Of a stretch of 49,504 bases of DNA, positions 32,409 through 40,694 are shown in pieces. Location: positions 1 to 49,504 of the IMG/VR virus record IMGVR_UViG_3300042923_001773. One strand, given 5' to 3'. The position numbers and the translations under genes are program-made. A model generated the notes under the pieces. That model worked only from the letters and a program-made list of their open reading frames with translations, was not told the origin of the DNA and ran no database searches. The first letter of the stretch is position 1. The number at the start of each line of letters is the position of its first letter. The stretch comes from a virus.

Positions 32409-33086
32409 ATGGGCTTCGCATTACCTAATGGCGCCACGGTATTCGTCGGCTCGAAACTTGCCACGCCTGTGGCGGTGACGAGCGTCAGCAATGCTGCAGG
32501 CGCCGTTTTTACCGTTGCAACCGGCCACGGCCTCGCTGTGGGCGATGTGGTGCTGATTTCCAGTGGCTGGGCTCTTATTGACAGCCTGGTAGCCCGCGTC
32601 ACGGCACAGACGACCACCAGCGTGACGATCGGCGTGATCAACAGCACCGATACCAACTTCTTCCCGGCTGGCTCGGGTGCTGGCTCACTCAGCAAAGTAG
32701 CCGAGTGGACCGAGATCCCGCAAATCACTGAGGTTGCACAGTCAGGCGGCGACCAGCAGTACACGCAGATCCAGTTCCTCGCCGATGACCGCCAGCGCAA
32801 CCTGGCGACCTACAAAGCGGCCAAGTCGCAGAATATTACGATGGCGCATGATTCTACTTTGCCGATTTACAGCGTGCTGTCAGCTGCCGATCGTTCCGGC
32901 GATACGCTGCCACTGCGCATGTACGTGCCGAAAGCAAAGGAAATGCGCTACTGGTCGGCAAAGGCATCGTTCGATCCTATGCCGACAACCTCTGTAAACA
33001 ACGTCGAAACGGTGCAGCCAGCTTTTGCCATTCAGTCGCGTGACATGACGTTTTACAAAGACGCCGCCCCGCAGGCGGCAGCGTAA
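32409..33086 (+). CDS. Major tail tube protein
   Basis: A 225-residue protein with a beta-rich tube fold (AEWTEIPQITEVAQSGGDQQYTQ, SVLSAADRSGDTLPLRMYVPKAKEMRYW). Residues about 20-85 form a repeat-like beta domain (VTSVSNAAGAVFTVATGHG). Clear ribosome-binding site (CGGAGAA) before ATG 32409. A perfect terminator hairpin follows within 20 bases. Confidence 0.87.
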   Translation: MGFALPNGATVFVGSKLATPVAVTSVSNAAGAVFTVATGHGLAVGDVVLISSGWALIDSLVARVTAQTTTSVTIGVINSTDTNFFPAGSGAGSLSKVAEWTEIPQITEVAQSGGDQQYTQIQFLADDRQRNLATYKAAKSQNITMAHDSTLPIYSVLSAADRSGDTLPLRMYVPKAKEMRYWSAKASFDPMPTTSVNNVETVQPAFAIQSRDMTFYKDAAPQAAA

Positions 33087-33100
33087 CCCAGCCCGTTAAC

Positions 33101-33125
33101 AGGCCCGTCAGCGGGCCTTTCTTTC
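33101..33125 (+). terminator. Terminator after the tail tube gene
   Basis: AGGCCCG / CGGGCCT perfect 7-bp stem, TCAG loop, then TTCTTTC. Confidence 0.75.
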
Positions 33126-33138
33126 TGCCGAGGAATAC

Positions 33139-33450
33139 ATGGCCACTAAATTTCAGCTGCAACCCAAACCCACGTTTAAAGCCGACGTTAAGATCCCGCG
33201 TGCCGGTGACGATGACGGGGTAATTACCTTCACCTTCCGTCACAAGCCGATCAAGGAGCTGGCCGCGCTTGAGACGATGGAAGGCAAAACCGCCGTCGAT
33301 TTCCTGGTGGAGATCACTGAAGGCTGGGCGCTGCCGGACGCGTTCAGCCAGGAAAATCTTGATGTGTTGCTGGACAACTATCCCGGTGCGATGAAAGCAA
33401 TCGTCAGCACTTATTACCGCGAACTGACGGGTAATCGCGAAAAAAACTGA
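33139..33450 (+). CDS. Tail assembly chaperone, short form (G-like)
   Basis: A 103-residue chaperone that coats the tape measure during tail assembly. VITFTFRHKPIKELAALETMEG and VDFLVEITEGWALPDAFS are typical of lambda G-type chaperones. It ends in NREKN with a -1 slippery site at the stop codon, giving the long form. Confidence 0.87.
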   Translation: MATKFQLQPKPTFKADVKIPRAGDDDGVITFTFRHKPIKELAALETMEGKTAVDFLVEITEGWALPDAFSQENLDVLLDNYPGAMKAIVSTYYRELTGNREKN

Positions 33451-33761
33451 TAGCGGTTGCCTCGGCGTTTTATACGCCTGAACCCTCCACCGAAGACCTG
33501 GCCGCGTTTGGCCTGAGCGCTGATGACTACACCGAAGAAGAGCAGACCGTTGAGGTATGGCCGGACGTCTGGCCCGCGTTCGCTGTTTTCCAGTCGATGG
33601 GCACGCAGTGGCGCACGGGCATGGGCGGCATCACCGGGCTGGATTACAACGTGCTGCCCTGGCTGATGAAGCTGAACGGCGTGGAGGATGAGGTAACCGC
33701 GTTAACGGATATCCGCGTGATGGAAAGCGCGGCGCTGAAGATTGTCCATCAGGGGGCGTAA
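33139..33761 (+). CDS. Tail assembly chaperone, frameshift long form (GT-like)
   Basis: Predicted 207-residue product: 103 residues of the short form, then a -1 shift at A AAA AAC (33441-33447) into a 104-residue frame with no start codon of its own near the junction (LIAVASAFYTPEPSTEDLAA start). The extension contains WPAFAVFQSMGTQWRTGMGG and GLDYNVLPWLM, a DUF1799-type T domain that recruits tube protein. Its TAA overlaps the tape-measure ATG. Confidence 0.9.
33441..33447 (+). promoter_or_regulatory. Slippery heptamer for -1 frameshift
   Basis: AAAAAAC read as A AAA AAC, immediately before the 0-frame TGA. Both tRNAs can re-pair with AAA after slipping. Confidence 0.92.
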
Positions 33762-36700
33762 TGTCTGATATTGCAACAATCTCGCTCCGGGTGAATACCG
33801 CCGAGCTGGAGCGCGGGAATAAGGCGCTGGACGATTTCCAGCAAACTGCGACCGGAGCTGCCGGTAAGGCGAATGATCTCAACAGCGTTTTCCGTACTGG
33901 CATCGATCATCAGAAGAAAAATTCTGACAGCCTTAAGCAACAGCAGCAGGAACTGCAGAACCTGCTGAATAAAATCAGCCCAGTTAACCGGGCCATGAAC
34001 GAGCTGGAGACGCTGCAGGCGTCGCTGGCAGGCTTTCGTGGAAAAGGGCTGCTGGGCGATGAGGATTATGGCCGGTTCAGTGCAGTACTGGACACCACCC
34101 GTAACAAGCTCTTTCAGGTCATGGAGGCCGAGACCGCCGAAGGGCAGGAGCGGTTAAAACTGGCCCAGGAGACGCAGCGCGCCACCGCCGCGCAGGAAAA
34201 CTTCCTCAGGTCCATCACTGACCAGGCGGCGACATTCCGCGCCAGCAAGGCGGACATGGCCGAGTACCGGGCGGCACAAATGGGGATTGCCGAGGAGGCT
34301 GCCCCGGTTATTGCCCGGCTGCGCGAGCAGGAGCGCGCGGTTCAGCAGGAGGCTGCCCAGCGCCAGCTTGCCGCCAGTCAGTCCCGAATGATTAAGCTGG
34401 CCATTGCTGAAATGGAGGCAGCAGAAAGGACCGAGGCAGCGGAACTCCGGCGTAACCAGAATATCCGCGAGTCGTTCATCTCTTCGCTTCAGGACCAGGC
34501 GAACGCATTGGGCAAGACGCGGATCGAGTTGCTGGAGATGAAAGCCGCACAGCTCGGAGTATCGGAGCAGGCCGCCCCGTTTATTGCAAGGCTGGGTGAG
34601 CAGGAAAGGGTGTTCAGCAAAGGCACCCTCAGCGCCGGGCAATATCAGCAGGCCCTGAGGATGCTGCCCGCGCAGTTCACTGATATTGCCACTTCTATCG
34701 CGGGTGGCATGCCGCTATGGATGGTGCTGATCCAGCAGGGTGGGCAAATCAGCGACTCATTCGGAGGTATTGGCGGCCTGTTTCAGGTTATCAAAGAAGA
34801 GTTACTGGGGATTAAGGACGCATCTGATGATTCTTCAGAATCTCTTTCAGAAAATGCTAATGCACTGGCAGAGAATGCTGATCACGCCAGCGGCCTGTTG
34901 CGGTTTCTGACACCAACCAGGCTGGCCGTGGGCGGCTTTACGGCAATTCTTGGCGGTATGGCTATAGCCGCATGGCAGGCTGAACAGGCTAACCGCGAAC
35001 TGTATCAGTCGATCGTGTTAACCGGTGGAGCGTCTGCGACATCTACAGCCCAGCTATGGAAAATGGCTGAGCAAATAGGTGAAAGCACGACCGCCAGCAT
35101 TAACTCCGTTTCTGAGACCCTGGCCCGTCTGGCCCAGTCGGGGAAATTCACTACAGCCCAGCTGCAGCTCGTGGCGCAGACCTCCCAGCAATGGACGCAG
35201 GTAATGGGTAGTGGGGCAGAAAAAATTGAAGCCTCATTTGCCGAAATATTGAAATCGCCGGTGAAGGCGCTGGCTGAGCTGAACTCCCAGTATAATTTTC
35301 TGTCGGTCTCACAATTAAATTATATTGCCGGGCTGGAGGACTCAGGTAAAAAACAAGAGGCTGTCAGCGAAGGCATGCGTATTTTTGCCGATACGATGCA
35401 AAAGCGTATGCAGCAGATTGATGATGCAAGCACGCCTCTGGAACAGATGTGGGATAGCATAAAAAAATGGTCTGCTGACGCCTGGAAGTGGGTGGGAGAT
35501 CATACTATCGGTGCCCTTAATCTGATCATCGATGTCGCTGCAGGAACAGTTGAGCAGGTCCAGATTTTACTGAAGCAGGGTGATGTCCTCATTGCTGAGT
35601 TTGCCAACTCTGCTTATGAAAAAACCAAAAATATCCCCGGCATGAAGTCCATGTTCGGTGATATGGCTTCGGACAATAAAGCATTTATTGCCCAGACCAA
35701 AAAAGACATTGCTGAGCTTGAGAAATCCTACACTGCACGCGATGCGCGAGTACGTAAAGGTGAAATGGGTTATGTAAGCCGTGACAGGAACACAACGGTA
35801 GACAGCGGCCCGAACCAGCAAAGCAAGGTTACTGACCGGGCGCAGCAAATACTGAAAGACCGGCAGAAGAAGAACAGGCAGACCACGACTTCAGCTGGTG
35901 ACAGCGCGGAAGACAAGGCGCAGGCTGAGCTGCTGGCCCTGCAGGCGCAGCTAAGGGTTCTGAAAGAGCATCAGGGCTTCAATGACGTTATCAGTCAGCA
36001 GCGTAAGGATTTATGGAAAACTGAAGCGCAGTTTGCTGTGCTTGAAGAGGCTGCAGGAAAGCGCAAGCTCTCTAAGCAGGAGCAATCCCTGCTGGCGAGC
36101 AAGAATCAGGTGCTGGAACTGGCCCGCCAGAAAGCGCTGCTGGGCGACCAGATCACCGCCCAGGAGCAGCTCAACAAGCGCATGGACACCGCCAGCAAGT
36201 ATGTCACGCAGATGGCAGAAAAGCAGGTCGGGCTTGAGTCAGGCGCAACGATGAGCGACAGGCTGGCGAGCCGCGAGACGGCGCTCTCTCAGCTGCGCAG
36301 TGGCTGGATTAATGCCGGCGGCAGCCTTGAGGATGAGGGCTACCATAAGGAGCTTAAAGCAGCTCAGGATTATTATGATGCTGAGGATAAGCTTCGGGGC
36401 GACTGGCGGGCTGGTTTTAAAAAGGGCTGGGCTGAGTACCTCGATTCAGCAACTAATGTCTACGCTTCCATGCAGAGCGTGGCGCAATCAGCGCTGGGCG
36501 GCATCTCTGACATGATGACGAGTCTGGTCACCACCGGCACGGCCAGCTTCAAGAGCTTTGCCGCGTCGATGATGAAGATGATCGCTGACGTCATTAACCG
36601 GCTGCTGGTGGCCTACGCCGTGCAGTCCGCGTTGGGATGGGTAACCGGGAGTGTCAGCGGCAGCGGCGGGAGCACGCCATCAGGTGCCTACGCTAGTGCC

Positions 36701-37120
36701 GCAAATTCCGGCGTCAGCCTCTATGACTCTGGTGGCTATACCGGCCCCGGCGGCAAATATGAGCCTGCAGGCATCGTTCATAAAGACGAGTTTGTCTTCA
36801 CCAAAGAGGCCACCAGCGCGCTGGGCGTCGATAACCTCTACGCACTCATGCGCGGCGCTCAGGGTTACGCCAGCGGTGGTCTTGTCGGTAGGGCACCTAT
36901 GTTCGGCCTGGGCAATAACGCAGGCGCGGCCGGTTCGGCTCCAGTGATACAAACCACTGTGCACGTTGATGCTAACGGTAATGCTTCGGCGCAATCAGAA
37001 GGCTCTGGCGATGCAATGGGCCGGGCGCTGGCGACGGAAATGCAGAATGCAGCCACTCAGATAGTGCAGAAGCACATCAAGAACGGCGGTCTGATTTACA
37101 ACTTCGTTAAAGGCCGGTAG
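33761..37120 (+). CDS. Tail tape measure protein
   Basis: A 1119-residue protein that sets tail length and is carried in the tube lumen. Long coiled coils (about 15-300 and 650-880) with a triple-repeated QEE/QEQ-rich motif (AQMGIAEEAAPVIARL and AQLGVSEQAAPFIARLGEQE are near-identical modules). A conserved TMP segment (LRMLPAQFTDIATSIAGGMPLW) and hydrophobic stretch (about 385-405) are central. The C-terminal region has Gly-rich SVSGSGGSTPSGAYA and DGGYTGPGGKYEPAGIVHKDEF, typical of lambda H-like ends. Confidence 0.95.
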   Translation: MSDIATISLRVNTAELERGNKALDDFQQTATGAAGKANDLNSVFRTGIDHQKKNSDSLKQQQQELQNLLNKISPVNRAMNELETLQASLAGFRGKGLLGDEDYGRFSAVLDTTRNKLFQVMEAETAEGQERLKLAQETQRATAAQENFLRSITDQAATFRASKADMAEYRAAQMGIAEEAAPVIARLREQERAVQQEAAQRQLAASQSRMIKLAIAEMEAAERTEAAELRRNQNIRESFISSLQDQANALGKTRIELLEMKAAQLGVSEQAAPFIARLGEQERVFSKGTLSAGQYQQALRMLPAQFTDIATSIAGGMPLWMVLIQQGGQISDSFGGIGGLFQVIKEELLGIKDASDDSSESLSENANALAENADHASGLLRFLTPTRLAVGGFTAILGGMAIAAWQAEQANRELYQSIVLTGGASATSTAQLWKMAEQIGESTTASINSVSETLARLAQSGKFTTAQLQLVAQTSQQWTQVMGSGAEKIEASFAEILKSPVKALAELNSQYNFLSVSQLNYIAGLEDSGKKQEAVSEGMRIFADTMQKRMQQIDDASTPLEQMWDSIKKWSADAWKWVGDHTIGALNLIIDVAAGTVEQVQILLKQGDVLIAEFANSAYEKTKNIPGMKSMFGDMASDNKAFIAQTKKDIAELEKSYTARDARVRKGEMGYVSRDRNTTVDSGPNQQSKVTDRAQQILKDRQKKNRQTTTSAGDSAEDKAQAELLALQAQLRVLKEHQGFNDVISQQRKDLWKTEAQFAVLEEAAGKRKLSKQEQSLLASKNQVLELARQKALLGDQITAQEQLNKRMDTASKYVTQMAEKQVGLESGATMSDRLASRETALSQLRSGWINAGGSLEDEGYHKELKAAQDYYDAEDKLRGDWRAGFKKGWAEYLDSATNVYASMQSVAQSALGGISDMMTSLVTTGTASFKSFAASMMKMIADVINRLLVAYAVQSALGWVTGSVSGSGGSTPSGAYASAANSGVSLYDSGGYTGPGGKYEPAGIVHKDEFVFTKEATSALGVDNLYALMRGAQGYASGGLVGRAPMFGLGNNAGAAGSAPVIQTTVHVDANGNASAQSEGSGDAMGRALATEMQNAATQIVQKHIKNGGLIYNFVKGR

Positions 37121-37164
37121 GCCAAACAGTTCAATAACAATAAGCCGAAAGGCTGGAGAGAGTT

Positions 37165-37299
37165 ATGACTCTAAAACAACGCGTTGAAATGTTAGAAAAA
37201 GAATTGACAAGTATTAAAGGAGCGGCCTCTAAACAGGCCGCTAAAGTTTGGTCGGTAAAGATGAACTCAAAATCGACATTAAAAGGATTTAAATCTTAA
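37165..37299 (+). CDS. Small Lys-rich coiled-coil peptide (44 aa)
   Basis: ATG 37165 with GGAGAGAG 6 bases upstream gives a 44-residue basic protein (MTLKQRVEMLEKELTSIKG, then KMNSKSTLKGFKS). Heptad-like N-terminus. It sits between the tape measure and tail gene M and ends overlapping, tail to tail, with the reverse-strand gene next to it. Function unknown. Confidence 0.55.
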   Translation: MTLKQRVEMLEKELTSIKGAASKQAAKVWSVKMNSKSTLKGFKS

Positions 37300-37514
37300 T
37301 TAATGTCTTTAAATTGAGACAGAAACCCACCAAGCCTTTTTGCTGCGTCAGGCTGTGCTTCATTTAACTGAAAAAGGATACCGTTTTTAACATCAGGTGA
37401 TAACTGAGTGAATAGTACCGCAAATGCAAAACGCATAGCCTGAAGTTCTTCAGCTAACTCACCCACACTTGTTGCCTTAACTTCGTTATTAACCTGGATA
37501 TCTTCTTCTTTCAT
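37296..37514 (-). CDS. Reverse-strand small protein in tail operon (72 aa)
   Basis: A 72-residue acidic-helical protein (MKEEDIQVNNEVKATS start; ELAEELQAMRFAFAVLFTQL; KNGILFQLNEAQPDAAKRL). TAAGGA lies 8 bases before ATG 37514. It is antiparallel to all surrounding tail genes and convergent with the 44-aa gene, overlapping its stop by four bases. Such placement is typical of a gene expressed from the prophage. Function not recognised. Confidence 0.6.
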   Translation of the reverse strand: MKEEDIQVNNEVKATSVGELAEELQAMRFAFAVLFTQLSPDVKNGILFQLNEAQPDAAKRLGGFLSQFKDIN

Positions 37515-37645
37515 TTTTTTATTCCTTAGCCAGAGGTAATCAGCCATCCCTCGTCTCCGTGTGCGACCATGCCTTAAACATGGACGGGCTGAATAACCAA
37601 CATACCCAGGGATGTAAATCAGCGACATCCTGATATTCAACCAGT

Positions 37646-37669
37646 AGCCACTTTCGGGTGGTTTTTTTT
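37646..37669 (+). terminator. Intra-operon terminator with UUCG loop
   Basis: CCACT / GGTGG stem with TTCG loop and eight T, ten bases before tail gene M. Confidence 0.85.
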
Positions 37670-37678
37670 GGAGTAAAT

Positions 37679-38029
37679 ATGGCAGTTGAAACCTATAAGT
37701 GGCCTGTGCAGCTGGGCGGCGGGGCCATTGAGTATGCCCAGGCGATCCGCTCCGCCCAGTTTGGCGACGGCTACGAACAGGTTGCCGAAAACGGCATTAA
37801 CTCCACAGCCATACAGGTTCCGATGAAATATGTTGGCAAGGAGACTGAGGTTAATGAGATCCGCACCTTCCTGCTGGCCCACACCGTCAAGGCATTCATT
37901 ATCACCCCGCCGGGAGAGGAGAAAGGTCTTTATCGCGTCGTGGCTAACTCAGTGCGAAAAAACCTGATCAGCAGTAATGCTGCTGAACTGACGTTCACCA
38001 TCAAGCGGGCTTACGGAGTTTACGCATAA
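37679..38029 (+). CDS. M: Minor tail protein M-like
   Basis: A 116-residue tail-tip protein: YKWPVQLGGGAIEYAQAIRSAQFGDGYEQVAENGIN is the family signature, with VKAFIITPPGEEKGLYRV and a beta C-terminus. GGAG precedes ATG 37679; the frame is open into the terminator upstream but without support. Overlaps the next gene (TAATG). Confidence 0.88.
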   Translation: MAVETYKWPVQLGGGAIEYAQAIRSAQFGDGYEQVAENGINSTAIQVPMKYVGKETEVNEIRTFLLAHTVKAFIITPPGEEKGLYRVVANSVRKNLISSNAAELTFTIKRAYGVYA

Positions 38030-38799
38030 TGGCTCTTGTCGATCAGGCTGCAAAACTGGCACCCGGCGGCAGGGTGCGATTAATCAAAGTGGATGCGTCA
38101 GAATTTAGCGGTGGGATCCATCGTTTCCATTACAGCCCGTTCCCTCACACCCCCGAGGAAATCGACGCGGCAAACGGTGACGAAGACAAGCTCGGGCCGA
38201 AGCCCATTATCTGGGACGGGGAGGTCTATGAGTTCTGGCCGTTTCAGATGTCCGGCCTTGAGCTTTCAACAGACCAGGCGGCAGAGCCGGATCTTAGTGT
38301 GTCGAACCTAGACGGACATATCACAGCGCTGTGCCTGCAGTTCCGGGATATGGTCAATGCTAAGGTGAGCATTATCGACACCTATGCCCTCTATCTCGAT
38401 GCGGACAACTTCCCGGGCGGAGTGAATCCGACTGCTGACCCGACGATGTTCTCTCTCCAGACCTTCTGGCTTGATACAAAAACGGCAGAGCACGACGAAA
38501 CGGTCGCATGGTCGATGAGCAGCCCGGCGGACCTGCAGGGGCTGGTTATTCCTACCCGGCAGATCACTTCTCTTTGCGAGTGGGCGATGCGCGGGCAGTA
38601 CCGTAGCGGCGATGGCTGCACTTACAACGGCACTGCGTATTTCGACGCCAAAGGCAATCCTGTTTTTGATCTGGCGCTGGACGCGTGCGGCGGCTGCCTG
38701 AGCGACTGCCGTAAACGATTCGGCGCTGGCCTGGCCGAACCCGATACCGCCATCCTCGATTTCGGTGGCTATCCGAGCACGGTTCTGATCTCCCGATAA
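38029..38799 (+). CDS. L: Minor tail protein L-like
   Basis: A 256-residue tail-tip protein. Four conserved cysteines (C in TSLCEW, GDGCTY, then ACGGCLSDCRKRF) match the cluster that binds iron-sulfur in lambda L. GLELSTDQAAEPDLSVSN and LDFGGYPSTVLISR are family features. Part of the hub on which J assembles. Confidence 0.9.
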   Translation: MALVDQAAKLAPGGRVRLIKVDASEFSGGIHRFHYSPFPHTPEEIDAANGDEDKLGPKPIIWDGEVYEFWPFQMSGLELSTDQAAEPDLSVSNLDGHITALCLQFRDMVNAKVSIIDTYALYLDADNFPGGVNPTADPTMFSLQTFWLDTKTAEHDETVAWSMSSPADLQGLVIPTRQITSLCEWAMRGQYRSGDGCTYNGTAYFDAKGNPVFDLALDACGGCLSDCRKRFGAGLAEPDTAILDFGGYPSTVLISR

Positions 38800-38808
38800 G
38801 GTTTCCCC

Positions 38809-39540
38809 ATGAACAAAACGATAATGGCAGCAATCCGGGCTCACGCGCTGGAGGAGTCGCCGCGCGAGTGCTGTGGCTTCGTTATTCAGGCGGGCTGCCG
38901 CCAGCGCTATGTGCCCGTACCAAACAGCCACGAAAACCCGACAGATCATTTCCGCATCGACGGCGAGCACTGGGCGAATGCCGAAGATACCGGCACGATT
39001 ATCCGCGTCATTCATTCGCACCCGGGCGATGGTGCCCGGCCCATACCTTCAGATCTTGATCGGCAGCAGTGCACTAACTCTGGCGTGGTGTGGGGCATCT
39101 ATGCACCTGACAGCGACGAGTACGCCGAGATAACGCCCGAAGCGATACCGCTGATCGGACGCCCGTTTATTCTGGGTTCGCATGACTGCTGGGGCCTGAT
39201 AATGGACTGGCACGCCACGCAGGGTGTTACGCTCAGTGATTTCCGTGTGGATTACCCGTGGTGGGAGAGCCAGTTCTCGGACAACCTTTATTTCGACAAC
39301 TGGGAGAAAGAGGGATTCGTTGAGTGCGACCCGGTTCCTGGCTGCATGGTCATCATGCAGGTGCAGGCTGATAAGTGGAATCATGCCGGGATCATTACTG
39401 AAGACGGTGAGTTACTCCATCACCTTTATGGACACCATTCATGCACCACGCCATATGCTCGTGGTTACTTCAAAGATCGGACAATGATATGCGTCCGCCA
39501 TAAAAACTTACCGAAGGAAATCAAACCATGGCGCGTTTAA
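38809..39540 (+). CDS. K: Tail tip protein K-like: JAMM protease plus NlpC/P60 domain
   Basis: A 243-residue two-domain enzyme. N-terminal MPN/JAMM peptidase: E in ALEESPRECCGFV, VIHSHPGDG and PSDLDRQQ (HxH...S...D). C-terminal NlpC/P60 cysteine peptidase: GSHDCWGLIMDW with the nucleophile Cys and HAGIIT with the His. Used for tail-tip assembly and cell-wall processing on entry. Overlaps the next gene by 13 bases. Confidence 0.93.
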   Translation: MNKTIMAAIRAHALEESPRECCGFVIQAGCRQRYVPVPNSHENPTDHFRIDGEHWANAEDTGTIIRVIHSHPGDGARPIPSDLDRQQCTNSGVVWGIYAPDSDEYAEITPEAIPLIGRPFILGSHDCWGLIMDWHATQGVTLSDFRVDYPWWESQFSDNLYFDNWEKEGFVECDPVPGCMVIMQVQADKWNHAGIITEDGELLHHLYGHHSCTTPYARGYFKDRTMICVRHKNLPKEIKPWRV

Positions 39541-40112
39541 CCACTATTCGCCTGTATGGCGCTCTCGGCGCGCGGTTTGGCCGCGTTCACCGCCTGGCGG
39601 TCCAGACCTCAGCCGAAGCTGTAAAAGCTCTGTGCGTCAACTTTGACGGCCTCGAAGAGTACCTGATGAACGCCAAGAAAAATGGCATGGTCTTCGCCGT
39701 GTTTCGGGGCAAACGCAACATCGGAGTAGAGGACTATCAGAACTTGGGCGGCAATAACGACATCCGCATTGCGCCAGTAATGGAGGGCGCTAAAAAGGCC
39801 GGGATGTTCCAGACCATTCTCGGCGCTGTTTTAGTTATTGCTGGCGTGGCACTGAGCTTCACACCATTTGCAGCGGCAACCCCTTACTTGGTTTCTGCAG
39901 GGATCAGCATGACGGCAGGGGGTATTTTCCAGATGCTATCTCCTCAACCTAAAGGCCTTCATAGTCGAGAAGATCCCGATAACAAACCATCTTACGCATT
40001 CGGAGGAGCGGTTAACACCATAGCTATGGGAAATCCCGTGCCGGTGCTTTATGGTGAACGTGAGATCGGTGGGGCCATCATCAGCGCAGGTATTGTGGCC
40101 GAAGATATTTGA
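39528..40112 (+). CDS. I: Tail assembly protein I-like
   Basis: A 194-residue protein: ubiquitin-like N-terminal region (TIRLYGALGARFGRVHRLAV), two hydrophobic segments (AGMFQTILGAVLVIAGVALS, ATPYLVSAGISMTAGGIFQM) and the conserved end GGAVNTIAMGNPVPVLYGEREIGG. Acts in tip assembly; not retained in the mature virion in lambda. Confidence 0.9.
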   Translation: MARLTTIRLYGALGARFGRVHRLAVQTSAEAVKALCVNFDGLEEYLMNAKKNGMVFAVFRGKRNIGVEDYQNLGGNNDIRIAPVMEGAKKAGMFQTILGAVLVIAGVALSFTPFAAATPYLVSAGISMTAGGIFQMLSPQPKGLHSREDPDNKPSYAFGGAVNTIAMGNPVPVLYGEREIGGAIISAGIVAEDI

Positions 40113-40188
40113 AATCTCTATCTTGCCCAAAATTCTGGCATTCGAGCTTCTCAGTGATAAGATTTAATCTGCCTGAAGTTCTGAGACT

Positions 40189-40617
40189 ATGAAAATGAAA
40201 AGAATATTTTTGTTGGTTACCTTTCTGGGGATATCTGGGTGCGCTTCTTCTGTGGTTGCGCCTAATGAAGCAACTCCGGTCCCAACTAATCGCCTTTTAA
40301 AATATCAAAGTGCGTCTGATAAAGATGGCCGCCTTACTGTTGTCCGCGATGCGGGCATGGTAGGAAGCGCATGTTACGCGACACTTTACATTAATGGCGA
40401 TCGAGCAGCCCGGTTGGACACCAAGGAAAAAGCAACTTTTTATCTTCCAGCTGGTGAGTGGGTTATAGGAACGAATCTTGAGGGGCAAGGGCTATGCGGC
40501 GCTTCGAATGATCGGCAAGAAAGATTTATTACCTTAAAACAAGGTGAGAGTAAGACGGTTAGAATTTTCACTGATGGGAATGGAAATATGGACGTAAAAC
40601 CCACAACGCTGAACTAA
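40189..40617 (+). CDS. Tail-region lipoprotein, superinfection-exclusion candidate
   Basis: A 142-residue protein with a basic start and lipobox ISGC (about residues 15-18; MKMKRIFLLVTFLG signal). The mature part has four-strand-like segments (ATLYINGDRAARL, ATFYLPAGEWVIG) resembling DUF2846-like lipoproteins. It breaks the tail operon between I and J, is more AT-rich, and is followed by two terminators, so it is probably transcribed separately as a moron. Blocking superinfection, as Cor or HK97 gp15 do, is only inference. 40113-40188 should hold its promoter (TTCGAG/TAAGAT-like). Confidence 0.7.
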   Translation: MKMKRIFLLVTFLGISGCASSVVAPNEATPVPTNRLLKYQSASDKDGRLTVVRDAGMVGSACYATLYINGDRAARLDTKEKATFYLPAGEWVIGTNLEGQGLCGASNDRQERFITLKQGESKTVRIFTDGNGNMDVKPTTLN

Positions 40618-40622
40618 CACCG

Positions 40623-40647
40623 ACCCGCTTAAAAGCGGGTTTTTATT
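40623..40647 (+). terminator. Terminator of the lipoprotein gene
   Basis: ACCCGCT / AGCGGGT stem, TAAA loop, TTTTATT; six bases after the stop. Confidence 0.85.
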
Positions 40648-40660
40648 ATCTAAAAATCAC

Positions 40661-40683
40661 AACCCGCTTCGGCGGGTTTTTTT
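40661..40683 (+). terminator. Second tandem terminator, UUCG loop
   Basis: AACCCGC / GCGGGTT stem with TTCG loop and a T run, 12 bases before the ATG of J. Confidence 0.88.
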
Positions 40684-40694
40684 ATGGACGCAAT

